Shown here one piece after another: positions 10,484-19,514 of a stretch of 64,000 nt of DNA. This DNA comes from Streptomyces collinus (GTDB lineage: Bacteria; Actinomycetota; Actinomycetes; Streptomycetales; Streptomycetaceae). The first letter of the stretch is position 1. Each line of letters begins with the position of its first letter. The position numbers and the translations under genes are program-made. Location of the stretch: assembly GCF_031348265.1 (NCBI RefSeq), contig NZ_CP133771.1, positions 5,704,001 to 5,768,000 on the forward strand. Direction: 5' to 3'. The notes under the pieces were generated by a model that saw nothing but the letters and a program-made list of their open reading frames with translations, made no database searches and was not told where the DNA came from.

Positions 10484-10609
10484 CGGAGCGCACCTTTCTG
10501 TACGACGACGGCCGGATGAGGGCTTTGTCGCCCGACTCTATCGCCGAGGCCGCAAAATGAGCAGGGGCCCCCACGGATGAGCGCGGCAGGGACCTGCGAC
10601 GATAGGGGC

Positions 10610-11134
10610 GTGGCAGGCAAGAACGGCAAGCAGAAGACGGCGCGGGACATGATCCTCTCCATGGGAGTCATCGTCCTGGTGGCGGGCTTCGTGTACCTCT
10701 TCATCCCGCACGACGACAGCGCGCCCGACGTCAAGGCCGTCGACTACCGGGTCGAACTGCTCACGGCACGCCGCGCGGCCTCCTACCCGGTGGCCGCGCC
10801 CCAGGGTCTGCCCGACGCATGGAAGGCCACCTCCGTCCGCTTCCAGGGCGACGAGTTCGACGCCTGGCACCTCGGCTTCCACGATCCCGAGGGGGAGTAC
10901 GTGGCGGTCGAGCAGTCCACTCAGCGGCGCCCCGTCTTCGTCGACGAGGCGACCCAGGGCGCGCGGGAGACCGGGAAGACCGAGAAGATCGCCGGCGAGA
11001 CGTGGACCCGTTACGAGGGCGGCCGGTACGACGCGCTGGTCCTGGAGGGCACCAAGGGTTCGACGACGGTCGTGACGGGCACCGCCTCGTTCGCGCAGCT
11101 GACGAAGATGGCCGAGGCGCTGCGGACGAAGTGA
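10610..11134 (+). CDS. DUF4245 family membrane-anchored protein
   Basis: The 174-residue product has one N-terminal membrane segment (about residues 11-32) and an extracytoplasmic domain with the conserved DUF4245 blocks SYPVAAPQGLP, TSVRF, WHLGFHDPEGEYVAVEQS and VVTGTAS. The function of the family is unknown; it is widespread in actinobacteria next to glpX. The GTG at 10610 is preferred to ATG 10577 because a GACGAT -10-like element lies about seven bases upstream and the 11 extra residues are not conserved-looking. It is divergent from glpX and shares the hairpin at 11137-11184 with the next gene. Confidence 0.85.
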   Translation: MAGKNGKQKTARDMILSMGVIVLVAGFVYLFIPHDDSAPDVKAVDYRVELLTARRAASYPVAAPQGLPDAWKATSVRFQGDEFDAWHLGFHDPEGEYVAVEQSTQRRPVFVDEATQGARETGKTEKIAGETWTRYEGGRYDALVLEGTKGSTTVVTGTASFAQLTKMAEALRTK

Positions 11135-11136
11135 GC

Positions 11137-11184
11137 GCGCATGAGGAAGGCCCCCGGCGGATGCCGGGGGCCTTCCTCATGCGC
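11137..11184. terminator. 22-bp perfect inverted repeat, shared terminator
   Basis: Arms 11137-11158 and 11163-11184 pair without a mismatch around a 4-base loop (ggat). The left arm starts two bases after the DUF4245 stop codon, and the right arm ends five bases before the stop of the convergent reductase gene, so both transcripts end inside one hairpin. Confidence 0.92.
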
Positions 11185-11189
11185 GTCGC

Positions 11190-11780
11190 TCAGACGGTCG
11201 TGACGACCTGGTCGAAGCCCAGGCGCGGGGAGCGCGGGTGCCAGGCGTCCGGGCCCGGGCGGCCGATGTTGACGACCATCAGCGGGGTGTGGTCGTCGTC
11301 CAGGAACTCCTTGCGCACGCCCTCGAAGTCGAAGCCGGTCATCGGTCCGGCGGCGAGGCCGGCGGCGCGGACGCCGACGATGAAGTACGCGGCCTGGAGG
11401 GCGGCGTTCAGCGCGGCGGCGTTCTCGCGGACCGGGCGCTCGGTGAAGAAGACGTCCTTGATCTGCGGGGCGGCCGGGAACAGGTGCGGCAGCTCCTCGT
11501 GGAACTCGTTGTCCGCGGAGAGGATCGCCACCAGCGGGGCGCTCGCGGTCTTGGGCCGGTTGCCCTCGGCCATGTGCTCCACCAGACGCTCGCGGGCCTC
11601 GGGGGAGCGGACCAGGGTGATGCGCAGCGGGGTCTGGTTGAAGGCGGTCGGGCCGTACTTGACCAGGTTGTAGATCGCCTGCACCTGCTCATCGGTCACC
11701 GGCTCGTCGGTGAAGGTGTTGGCGCTGCGGGCCTCACGGAACAGAAGGTCCTGGGCTGCGGGGTCAAGAACGAGGGACAT
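11190..11780 (-). CDS. Nitroreductase-family malonic semialdehyde reductase (RutE/HadB-like)
   Basis: An FMN-dependent reductase of 196 residues. The motifs DLLFREARSANTF, YGPTAFNQTPLRI, AGLAAGPMTGFD and VVNIGRPG are typical of the RutE/HadB subgroup, which reduces malonic semialdehyde to 3-hydroxypropionate. No pyrimidine-degradation genes are near, so the physiological substrate is uncertain. A tandem heptamer GTTGAAC GTTGAAC (11861-11848 on the coding strand) lies about 70 bases upstream of the start and may be a regulator site. A stand-alone gene, ending in the shared hairpin. Confidence 0.88.
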   Translation of the reverse strand: MSLVLDPAAQDLLFREARSANTFTDEPVTDEQVQAIYNLVKYGPTAFNQTPLRITLVRSPEARERLVEHMAEGNRPKTASAPLVAILSADNEFHEELPHLFPAAPQIKDVFFTERPVRENAAALNAALQAAYFIVGVRAAGLAAGPMTGFDFEGVRKEFLDDDHTPLMVVNIGRPGPDAWHPRSPRLGFDQVVTTV

Positions 11781-11847
11781 GAAGGCACTTTCTCGCGACT
11801 GTCGATCCGGATGACCGGCTGACGTCTTCGACCGTACGCGAAATGAA

Positions 11848-11861
11848 GTTCAACGTTCAAC
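11848..11861 (-). promoter_or_regulatory. Tandem GTTGAAC heptamers upstream of the reductase gene
   Basis: Two exact adjacent copies (gttcaac gttcaac on the plus strand) stand out in the 122-base gap between the reductase gene and xseB. They resemble half-sites used by MarR/HxlR-type redox regulators, but no such gene is adjacent. Function is inferred from position only. Confidence 0.35.
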
Positions 11862-11902
11862 CAATGTGGGGGTGTCGTGCATCACGAACCGAACGCCCCT
11901 GG

Positions 11903-12148
11903 TCACTCCGTGCCCTCGTCCTCCGCGGTCTCCTCCGCCAGCGCCGCGTCCAGCCGCGCCCGCGCGCCCTCCAGCCACCGCCGGCACACCCTGGCCAGCT
12001 CCTCGCCCCGCTCCCAGAGCGCGAGGGACTCCTCCAGCGTCGTACCGCCCGCCTCCAGACGCCGGACGACCTCGATCAGCTCGTCCCGCGCCTGCTCGTA
12101 TCCGAGCGCCTCGCTCGTGCCCGGTGTCTCGTCAACCTCGCTGGTCAT
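11903..12148 (-). CDS. xseB: Exodeoxyribonuclease VII small subunit
   Basis: The 81-residue product has the typical short coiled-coil build of XseB: GYEQARDELIEVVRRLEAGGTTLEESLALWERGEEL, followed by an acidic tail. It binds the large subunit to form the single-strand-specific exonuclease used in repair. It starts nine bases after the xseA stop on the same strand, so it is translated from the xseA message. Confidence 0.95.
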   Translation of the reverse strand: MTSEVDETPGTSEALGYEQARDELIEVVRRLEAGGTTLEESLALWERGEELARVCRRWLEGARARLDAALAEETAEDEGTE

Positions 12149-12157
12149 CCACCCACC

Positions 12158-13366
12158 CTATGTGTCCACTCGTACGGAGAACTCACCCTCGGAGACCCGC
12201 GCGCGCAGGGCCTCCCCGCCCGTCACCTCGCCCGGGTCGCGGACCGCGTGCCCGTCCGCCTTCTGGAGCACGGCGTACCCGCGCTTCAGGGTCGCGGCGG
12301 GGGAGAGGGCCACCACGCGCGCGTGCGTGTGCGACAGCTCCGAGTCGGCGCGGTCGAGCTGGTGCCGCAGACAGCGCCGGGCCCGGTCGAGCAGGTCCGC
12401 CACCTGGTCGCCGCGCACGTCGATCATCCGGTGCGGGTCCTGTATCGACGGCCGTGCCAGCGCGTGCGCCAGCCCCCGCTCCTCCCGGTCCACCAGCGCC
12501 GCCACGCACCGCCGCGCACGGTCCCGCAGCAGCCGCACCCGCTCGTACTCCTCACCGACGTCCGGCACCACCTTCTTGGCCGCGTCGGTCGGGGTGGAGG
12601 CGCGCAGATCGGCGACGTGGTCCAGCAGCGGGTTGTCCGGTTCGTGCCCGATGGCGGACACCACGGGCGTACGGCACTGCGCGACCGTCCGGATCAGCTG
12701 CTCGTCGGAGAACGGCAGCAGGTCCTCCACGCTGCCGCCGCCCCGGGCGACGATGATCACGTCCACGTCGTCGAGCGCGTCGAGCTCCTTCACGGCCTGC
12801 ACGACCTGCGGCACGGCGTGCACGCCCTGCACGGCGACGCTGCGCACCTCGAAGCGCACGGCGGGCCAGCGGTGCCGGGCGTTCTCCAGGACGTCCCGCT
12901 CGGCGGCCGAGGCCCGGCCGCAGACCAGCCCGACCAGCTGCGGCAGGAACGGCAGCGGCTTCTTGCGCTCCGGCGCGAACAGCCCCTCCCGCCCGAGGGT
13001 CTTCTTCAGCTGCTCCAGGCGCGCGAGCAGCTCACCGACCCCGACGGGCCGTATCTCGGCGGCCCGCAGCGACAGCTGCCCGCGCGGGGCGTACCACTCG
13101 GGCTTGGCGAGGACGACGACCCGGGCGCCCTCGCTCACCACGTCCGCGACGGCGTCGAACACCTGCCGGTAGCAGGTGACGCCGACCGAGATGTCGTACG
13201 ACGGGTCCCGCAGCGTCAGGAACACCACCCCCGCGCCCGGCCGCCGCGACAACTGCGTGATCTGCCCCTCGACCCACACCGCCCCGAGCCGGTCGATCCA
13301 GCCCCCGATGAGCCGCGACACCTCGCCGACGGGCAGCGGGGCTTCCGGAGTCGTGTTCACAGCCAT
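12158..13366 (-). CDS. xseA: Exodeoxyribonuclease VII large subunit
   Basis: The catalytic subunit of exonuclease VII. It has an N-terminal OB-fold (about residues 15-105), then the catalytic domain with ARGGGSVEDLLPF and SAIGHEPDNPLLD, a coiled-coil stalk, and a C-terminal region ending in the ATLKRGYAVL and LRARVSEGEF segments. ATG 13366 (MAVNTTPEAP) is preferred to ATG 13399: it has a TACTCT -10-like element about eight bases upstream, and the extra 11 residues of the longer form look unlike the family. At 402 residues it is of normal length. Divergent from ispH across a gap of about 130 bases. Confidence 0.95.
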   Translation of the reverse strand: MAVNTTPEAPLPVGEVSRLIGGWIDRLGAVWVEGQITQLSRRPGAGVVFLTLRDPSYDISVGVTCYRQVFDAVADVVSEGARVVVLAKPEWYAPRGQLSLRAAEIRPVGVGELLARLEQLKKTLGREGLFAPERKKPLPFLPQLVGLVCGRASAAERDVLENARHRWPAVRFEVRSVAVQGVHAVPQVVQAVKELDALDDVDVIIVARGGGSVEDLLPFSDEQLIRTVAQCRTPVVSAIGHEPDNPLLDHVADLRASTPTDAAKKVVPDVGEEYERVRLLRDRARRCVAALVDREERGLAHALARPSIQDPHRMIDVRGDQVADLLDRARRCLRHQLDRADSELSHTHARVVALSPAATLKRGYAVLQKADGHAVRDPGEVTGGEALRARVSEGEFSVRVDT

Positions 13367-13495
13367 GTCCGCGAGAGTAGTGGGCGCCGCCGACAACACC
13401 GCTCACGTCCCTCGCGCGGGGCCGTGCCGGTCTTCGCCGGAGCGTCACACGGACGGGATCTTCGACCTGCCGTACGCGGCCTTACGATGGGACGC

Positions 13496-14512
13496 ATGTC
13501 TGCTTCGCCTGGCCGCCGTGTCCTGCTCGCCGCCCCCCGTGGCTACTGCGCGGGTGTGGACCGCGCCGTGATCGCCGTCGAGAAAGCCCTGGAGCAGTAC
13601 GGCGCTCCGGTGTACGTCCGGCACGAGATCGTCCACAACAAGTACGTCGTGCAGACGCTGGAGAAGAAGGGCGCGATCTTCGTCGAGCAGACGGAGGAGG
13701 TGCCCCCGGGGAACATCGTCATGTTCTCCGCGCACGGCGTGGCCCCCGTCGTCCACGAGGAGGCCGAGCGCGGCAAGCTCGCCACCATCGACGCCACCTG
13801 CCCCCTGGTCACCAAGGTCCACAAGGAAGCCGTCCGCTTCGCGGGCGAGGACTACGACATCCTCCTGATCGGCCACGAGGGCCACGAGGAGGTCATCGGC
13901 ACCTCCGGCGAGGCCCCCGACCACATCCAGCTCGTCGACGGCCCGGGCGATGTCGCGAAGGTCGAGGTCCGCGACCCCTCCAAGGTCGTGTGGCTCTCCC
14001 AGACCACGCTGTCCGTCGACGAGACCATGGAGACCGTCGACGCCCTGAAGGACAAGTTCCCGCAGCTCATCTCCCCGCCCAGCGACGACATCTGCTATGC
14101 CACGCAGAACCGTCAGCTGGCCGTGAAGCAGATGGGCGCCGAGTCGGAGCTGGTCATCGTGGTCGGCTCGCGCAACTCCTCCAACTCCAAGCGGCTCGTC
14201 GAGGTCGCCAAGATCGCCGGTGCCCGCGAGGCCTACCTCGTGGACTTCGCCGACGAGATCGACGAGGCCTGGCTGGAGGGCGTGACCACGGTCGGCGTCA
14301 CCTCGGGCGCCTCCGTCCCGGAGATCCTGGTCGAGCAGGTCCTGGAGTACCTCTCCACGCGCGGCTTCGAGGACGTCGAGATCGTCAAGGCGGCCGAGGA
14401 GTCCATCACGTTCTCCCTGCCCAAGGAGCTGCGCCGCGACCTGCGCGAGGAGGCGGCGTCGCTGGTCGCCGAGCGCGGTGGCGCCGGGACCGGTGAAGAT
14501 TCCGCGAAGTGA
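13496..14512 (+). CDS. ispH: 4-hydroxy-3-methylbut-2-enyl diphosphate reductase
   Basis: The last enzyme of the MEP pathway, making IPP and DMAPP, the building blocks used by CrtE further along the window. The iron-sulfur protein of 338 residues keeps the three cluster cysteines (PRGYCAGV, DATCPLV, DDICYATQNRQ) and the SNSKRLVE substrate motif. ATG 13496 is chosen because TACGAT (13483-13488) lies seven bases upstream, pointing to a leaderless message; the in-frame ATG 13487 overlaps that element. Confidence 0.97.
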   Translation: MSASPGRRVLLAAPRGYCAGVDRAVIAVEKALEQYGAPVYVRHEIVHNKYVVQTLEKKGAIFVEQTEEVPPGNIVMFSAHGVAPVVHEEAERGKLATIDATCPLVTKVHKEAVRFAGEDYDILLIGHEGHEEVIGTSGEAPDHIQLVDGPGDVAKVEVRDPSKVVWLSQTTLSVDETMETVDALKDKFPQLISPPSDDICYATQNRQLAVKQMGAESELVIVVGSRNSSNSKRLVEVAKIAGAREAYLVDFADEIDEAWLEGVTTVGVTSGASVPEILVEQVLEYLSTRGFEDVEIVKAAEESITFSLPKELRRDLREEAASLVAERGGAGTGEDSAK

Positions 14513-14581
14513 CCGGGTACGGGCCGGGCAGCGACCGCTGTCCGGCCTGTGACTGTCAGTCGTTCGTCGTAACGTAGGGCC

Positions 14582-15328
14582 ATGCAGATCTTCGGAGTGG
14601 ACATCGGCGGATCCGGGATCAAGGGTGCGCCGGTGGACCTGGACAAGGGAGACCTGGCGCAGGAGCGCCACAAGGTCCTCACCCCCCACCCGGCCACGCC
14701 CGACGCGGTGGCCGACGGCGTCAGGCAGGTGGTCGGCCACTTCGGCTGGACGGGCCCCGTCGGGGTCACGTTCCCGGGCGTGGTCACCGACGGAGCCACG
14801 ATCCGCACGGCGGCGAACGTCGACGACAGCTGGATCGACACCGACGCCCGCGCGCTGCTCGGCGAGCGGCTGGGCGGACTGCCGGTGACGGTGGTCAACG
14901 ACGCGGACGCCGCGGGAGTCGCCGAGATGCACTTCGGCGCCGGCCGCGACCGCAGGGGCACGGTGATCCTGCTGACCCTCGGCACCGGCATCGGCAGCGC
15001 GGTCTTCGTCGACGGCGTCCTCGTCCCCAACACCGAGCTGGGCCACCTGGAGCTCGACGGGCACGACGCGGAGAAGCGCGCCTCCAGCAAGGCCCGCGAG
15101 GACCACGACATGACGTGGGAGCACTGGGCGGTGCACCGCGTGACCAAGTACCTCGCCCACGTCGAGATGCTGTTCTCGCCGGAGCTGTTCATCGTCGGCG
15201 GCGGCGTCAGCCGCAAAGCCCACAAGTTCCTGCCCCACATCGAGGGCATCAAGGCCGAGATCGTCCCGGCACAGCTGCAGAACAATGCGGGGATCGTGGG
15301 CGCGTCGATGCGGGCGGCCGGGCGCTGA
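14582..15328 (+). CDS. ppgK: Polyphosphate glucokinase
   Basis: A ROK-family kinase phosphorylating glucose with inorganic polyphosphate (and usually ATP). The 248-residue protein carries the phosphate-binding loop FGVDIGGSGIKG at the N-terminus, the catalytic-site region VVNDADAAG, the LTLGTGIGSAVF glycine-rich motif and ELGHLELDG. It follows ispH after 69 bases. TAACGT a few bases upstream of ATG 14582 may be a -10 element of a leaderless promoter, so it need not depend on ispH transcription. Confidence 0.95.
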   Translation: MQIFGVDIGGSGIKGAPVDLDKGDLAQERHKVLTPHPATPDAVADGVRQVVGHFGWTGPVGVTFPGVVTDGATIRTAANVDDSWIDTDARALLGERLGGLPVTVVNDADAAGVAEMHFGAGRDRRGTVILLTLGTGIGSAVFVDGVLVPNTELGHLELDGHDAEKRASSKAREDHDMTWEHWAVHRVTKYLAHVEMLFSPELFIVGGGVSRKAHKFLPHIEGIKAEIVPAQLQNNAGIVGASMRAAGR

Positions 15329-15346
15329 GGCCTGATCTGCCGCGTG

Positions 15347-15964
15347 TTACACCGGCGGCCGGGCCCCGGCCGTCCGCCGCCGCCGCACCAGCCTGATCCG
15401 CCGGACGATCACGATCACCCCGGCGATCAGCGTCCCTCCGTACAGCCAGCCGGCCTGCGTGGCGAGCGCCGTCATCAGGCCCATCAGCCTGCTGCCGGTC
15501 CCACCCTCGCCGTCGGCCAGCGGCAGCAGCCCCACGGCGAACGCGATCGGCACCACGACGGGCGCGGTCATCAGGTCCCCCCGGCGCACCCAGAGGGCGG
15601 TCAGCGCGCACACCGGCAGGAACAGCACGCCGTAGGCCGTCAGGGACGCCCCGAACAGCGCCGAGCAGAGCGCGCCCAGCAGGAACATCACCACCGCGCA
15701 GAACAGCCCGCTGCCCAGGCCGGTCAGCCGGGGGTTCGGCAGGCCGCCCGCGGTGGGGGCCGGTGCGGGTGCGGGCCGTCGTACCAGCGCGGGGCGGCGC
15801 TGAGGCCCGGGCGGCCGGGCCGCGCGCACGGGCTCGCCCCCCGCCCCCCGTCCCGCCTGGGACGGCACGGGCTGCCGGGGCGGCCTGGGCGGCCTGGGCC
15901 GGTCCCGTCGCGGTCCGTGCTGTCGCGTTCCGTACTGAGGAGATAGCGTCCTGTATTGCTCCAC
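15347..15964 (-). CDS. DUF6542-type membrane protein
   Basis: A 205-residue protein with a basic, Pro/Arg-rich cytoplasmic N-terminus (about 1-80), then four likely membrane segments (about 85-105, 110-125, 132-152 and 170-192). It fits the actinobacterial DUF6542 family seen next to ppgK and ychF; function unknown. The GTG at 15964 has no ribosome site, but TAAGTT lies eight bases upstream on the coding strand, suggesting a leaderless start. Convergent with ppgK, divergent from ychF. Confidence 0.75.
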   Translation of the reverse strand: MEQYRTLSPQYGTRQHGPRRDRPRPPRPPRQPVPSQAGRGAGGEPVRAARPPGPQRRPALVRRPAPAPAPTAGGLPNPRLTGLGSGLFCAVVMFLLGALCSALFGASLTAYGVLFLPVCALTALWVRRGDLMTAPVVVPIAFAVGLLPLADGEGGTGSRLMGLMTALATQAGWLYGGTLIAGVIVIVRRIRLVRRRRTAGARPPV

Positions 15965-16132
15965 TGCACCAACTTAGGTCGTTCAATATGCCGAATAGGC
16001 CCTCAGACACGCCGTCGGCCGCGGCTTGGCCAAGCGTTCGACTGTCCGCCCGGGCGGTTCCGGACACGCCGTAGACTGGTGGATCGGCCGGTCCCCTGGC
16101 CTCCTGGCCCTCCACTCACGGGAAGTCGCAAC

Positions 16133-17221
<1,089 letters not shown>

Positions 17222-17270
17222 CGGCTGACGCGACACCACTTCGCTGATCTGGCAAACATGCAGTTCAGGA

Positions 17271-17298
17271 GGGGCTCGACTCTTCGGAGTCGGGCCCC
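17271..17298. terminator. Terminator with ttcg tetraloop after ychF
   Basis: Arms 17271-17282 and 17287-17298 form a 12-bp stem with one G:T pair, closed by a ttcg tetraloop and followed by a short T-rich stretch. It lies 50 bases after the ychF stop and separates the core genes from the toxin-antitoxin region. Confidence 0.85.
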
Positions 17299-17398
17299 TT
17301 GTTCTGGCGGCTGAACCGGGCTCGCCCTCCGAGGAGGGGCCTGCGCCTGCTCGCTTCCTGGACCGTCACCCAGGGGGCCACCGCACCCGCGCGCTCGG

Positions 17399-17806
17399 TC
17401 AGGCGTCCTTGATCTGTACGCGGTCGCCGCACAGTTTCGACCAGTCGTCGCGGTCCGAGGTCAGTACGAGGACCGGTGCCGGGGAGCGGAGTGCCATCGC
17501 GGCGACGAGGGCGTCGATGGCGTACTTGTGGCCGTGCAGACCGCCGGCGTCGCTCAGCAGCTGCACTGCGGTGAGGCTGTCCGCCTGGGTGACGTCCTGG
17601 ACCTGGAGGCGGGAGAGCACCCAGTGCAGCCGGGCGCTGTCCGTCTTCCCGTAGACGGCCTCCACCACCGTCAGTGCCGATACGAGGACGGGCACGCCCA
17701 CGCGCCGAGCGGCCTCGATCCGGGTGATCATCTGGCGGTCGTTGCGCAGCAGCAGCGACAACGCCTGGGAGTCCAGAACCAGGGACCTGGCCGCGGGCTC
17801 CTTCAT
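17399..17806 (-). CDS. vapC: PIN-domain toxin (VapC-like)
   Basis: A predicted magnesium-dependent endoribonuclease of 135 residues. The acidic PIN residues are visible in VLDSQALSLLL, VVEAVYG, YAIDALVAA and LTSDRDDW. Its ATG overlaps the stop of the upstream ribbon-helix-helix gene (ATGA, 17803-17806), the usual antitoxin-then-toxin coupling. The target RNA cannot be told from the sequence. Confidence 0.88.
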   Translation of the reverse strand: MKEPAARSLVLDSQALSLLLRNDRQMITRIEAARRVGVPVLVSALTVVEAVYGKTDSARLHWVLSRLQVQDVTQADSLTAVQLLSDAGGLHGHKYAIDALVAAMALRSPAPVLVLTSDRDDWSKLCGDRVQIKDA

Positions 17807-18078
17807 GCGGCGCTGTCGTTCGACGCGTAGGGCGCCGGTGCGTCACCGAACAATTCGCGCTGCGCGGCCTGGACTTCGGCCTCGCTCAAAGGCTCGTGCT
17901 CGGCTTCGTAAGCGGCCACGATCTCGGCGAGGCCGTCCATCGCCAGCTGATGCCGGACCGCCGCGGTCACATACGCGGACACGCCGCGCTTGCCGGTACG
18001 TGTGCGCAGAGCACCGAGGAGTTCCGAGGGCATCGAGACGGAGATGTTCTCCGTGCCGCCGGGGCGGGGTGACTTCAT
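17803..18078 (-). CDS. Ribbon-helix-helix antitoxin for the PIN toxin
   Basis: The 91-residue product begins with a CopG/MetJ-like strand and helices (ENISVSMPSELLGALRTRTG, then VSAYVTAAVRHQL) and ends in an acidic tail likely to wrap the toxin. It precedes and overlaps the PIN gene. A TACTAG -10 element (18093-18088, coding strand) and the TA-rich repeat region 18084-18106 lie directly upstream of the ATG, suggesting autoregulation and a leaderless message. Confidence 0.85.
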   Translation of the reverse strand: MKSPRPGGTENISVSMPSELLGALRTRTGKRGVSAYVTAAVRHQLAMDGLAEIVAAYEAEHEPLSEAEVQAAQRELFGDAPAPYASNDSAA

Positions 18079-18083
18079 GAGGT

Positions 18084-18106
18084 CAGTCTAGTACAAGAAC
18101 TATTAC
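18084..18106 (-). promoter_or_regulatory. Promoter and probable operator of the vapBC-like pair
   Basis: An AT-rich patch in otherwise GC-rich DNA holds TACTAG (coding strand, 18093-18088) and a short inverted repeat tagt-acaaga-acta (18090-18103). It sits immediately upstream of the antitoxin ATG and is a fitting site for autorepression by the ribbon-helix-helix protein. This is an inference from position. Confidence 0.5.
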
Positions 18107-18270
18107 AGCGCTGGGGGTGCTGTGTGGCCTGCATCGGTGGCGCGCAGTCTTGGCATCCCGGATCTCCTTGTGCTTTGTCACTGCTCCCGCGCTGGGACGG
18201 TGCTGGGATGCGCCCACATACCTGCAGGTCGGAAGGGGCGATCGATCTCCTGACCCGACGTCAGGCGTGC

Positions 18271-18475
18271 TCAGGTGCCGTAGACGGTGGAGCGAAGCCC
18301 CACGTGCACGACCCACACCACCAGTTCGCCGTTGTCGAGGGTGTAGATCACGCGGTAGTCGCCCACGCGTAGGCGGCGGCGCTCGGGCTGGGACACGAGA
18401 GCGGTGGTGTTGAACCCCAAGGGGGTCGTTCTCCAGCTCGGTCAGCTTCGCCAGAATGCGGAGGGCCGTGTCTCG
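18271..18475 (-). pseudogene. relE-type toxin remnant (5' truncated, frameshifted)
   Basis: On the minus strand one frame encodes DTALRILAKLTELENDPLG and another continues FNTTALVSQPERRRLRVGDYRVIYTLDNG to VYGT and a stop at 18273-18271. Joined, these match the middle and end of a RelE/ParE toxin. The break between ENDPLG and FNTTAL is a frameshift, and the first 20 or so residues are missing because the DNA runs straight into the 3' end of the anti-sigma gene. No RelB partner remains. It cannot encode a working toxin as it stands. Confidence 0.8.
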
Positions 18476-18864
18476 CGGCCCTGGCGGACAACCCCGCGCC
18501 GCACCAGCTCCGCGCGCTCGTGCAGGTACCGGTGGGCGACGGCGATGCCCGTGGCGGCGGCGAGGGCCAGTAGGGCGAGGAGCAGTCGCCTTCCGGGGGC
18601 CGGGGCGGGTGCGGGCGGCCGGGGGGTGTCCGGGGCGCCGGAGACGTCCCGGCTGATCCGCTGCCAGACGCGGTCCGGGGGTGCCGTCGGCAGGTCCACG
18701 AGCTGTGCGGTGCGGGCCGCCGCGACCACGCGGGTCAGCATGCGAAGCTCTTCGCGGCAGCGGTCGCACTGTTCGACGTGCCGCAGGGCCTCGGCGTCGG
18801 CGTCGGTCGGGGTGGCGTTGCGCAGCGCCAGTTCCACCAGGTGCGCGGACTCTACGTGGGTCAC
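18442..18864 (-). CDS. Zinc-finger anti-sigma factor, membrane-anchored (altered C-terminus)
   Basis: The 140-residue product has the HxxxCxxC zinc motif of ZAS anti-sigma factors (HVEQCDRC, near residues 29-36), a Pro-rich linker and one membrane segment (about 93-112). It is the last gene of the litS operon and overlaps the sortase stop by ATGA, so LitS is the obvious partner. Its last 15 or so codons are read through DNA that belongs in another frame to the relE remnant, so the original C-terminus has probably been lost and replaced. The intracellular ZAS domain is unaffected. Confidence 0.8.
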   Translation of the reverse strand: MTHVESAHLVELALRNATPTDADAEALRHVEQCDRCREELRMLTRVVAAARTAQLVDLPTAPPDRVWQRISRDVSGAPDTPRPPAPAPAPGRRLLLALLALAAATGIAVAHRYLHERAELVRRGVVRQGRETRPSAFWRS

Positions 18865-19514
18865 TTCGCCCTCCCGTTCCCCGCTGGGCGGGACTCGACG
18901 GGCTCCGCCGTGACGACGAGGTTGGACACGTAGCCGCCTCGCTCGGGGTCGTACGGAGGCGCACAGGTGATGAGGGTGAGGACGGGGGCGCCGCTCCGGC
19001 GGAACGCCGAGGGCGGCAGCTCGTCCTTGGGCACGGTGACCCGCGAGACGACCCGGTAGTGCACCGGCCCGCCCCCGGCCCGGCGCACCTCGACGCGGTC
19101 TCCGCGCCGCACGTCGTACAGCGCCAGGAACTCACCGAGGTCACCGGTCTCGGAGTCGACGTGCCCGACGAGCACGGCCGAGCCCCGGGCACTGCCCGGC
19201 GCGGGCCCGTAGCGGTACCAGCCGGCCACGGACGGGTCGTCGGGGACGGCCATGTCCCCCCGGTCCGTCACGCCCACCGGACCGACCTCGGCGTCGAGGC
19301 CGGCGCGGGGGACGAGCACGCGCCGGGGCGGTGGATCCTGCGCCGTGCCGGGCGTCGTCTCCGGGGCCGCCGCGCTCCCGCGTGCCGACGGCGCCGTCGC
19401 CGCTTCGGGCGGGTGCGCGGCCGGCTGCGACGGCGTGGCCGGAAAACCGAGGACGGCTGCCAGAGCGGCAGCCGCCACCATCGGTCCCGTCAGCCGTCGC
19501 CTGCCGTCAGCCAC
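18861..19514 (-). CDS. Class F sortase
   Basis: A 217-residue surface transpeptidase with an N-terminal signal anchor (about residues 10-30), a Pro/Ala-rich linker and the sortase fold. The catalytic His lies in VLVGHVDS, the Cys in LTLITCAPP and the Arg in ERGGYVSN. Class F enzymes cleave LPXTG-like signals in actinobacteria. It overlaps the DUF4397 gene by eight bases and the anti-sigma gene by four, so the three are translationally coupled. The neighbouring DUF4397 protein is the likely client. Confidence 0.9.
   Translation of the reverse strand: MADGRRRLTGPMVAAAALAAVLGFPATPSQPAAHPPEAATAPSARGSAAAPETTPGTAQDPPPRRVLVPRAGLDAEVGPVGVTDRGDMAVPDDPSVAGWYRYGPAPGSARGSAVLVGHVDSETGDLGEFLALYDVRRGDRVEVRRAGGGPVHYRVVSRVTVPKDELPPSAFRRSGAPVLTLITCAPPYDPERGGYVSNLVVTAEPVESRPAGNGRAK

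Noticed and set aside
11843..13495. Upstream extension of the ispH frame
   Set aside because: It crosses xseA and xseB antisense, and a TACGAT promoter lies just before ATG 13496.
18250..18266. Small hairpin cctgac-ccgac-gtcagg as a terminator
   Set aside because: Only a 6-bp stem and no T-run; the match is short enough to arise by chance.
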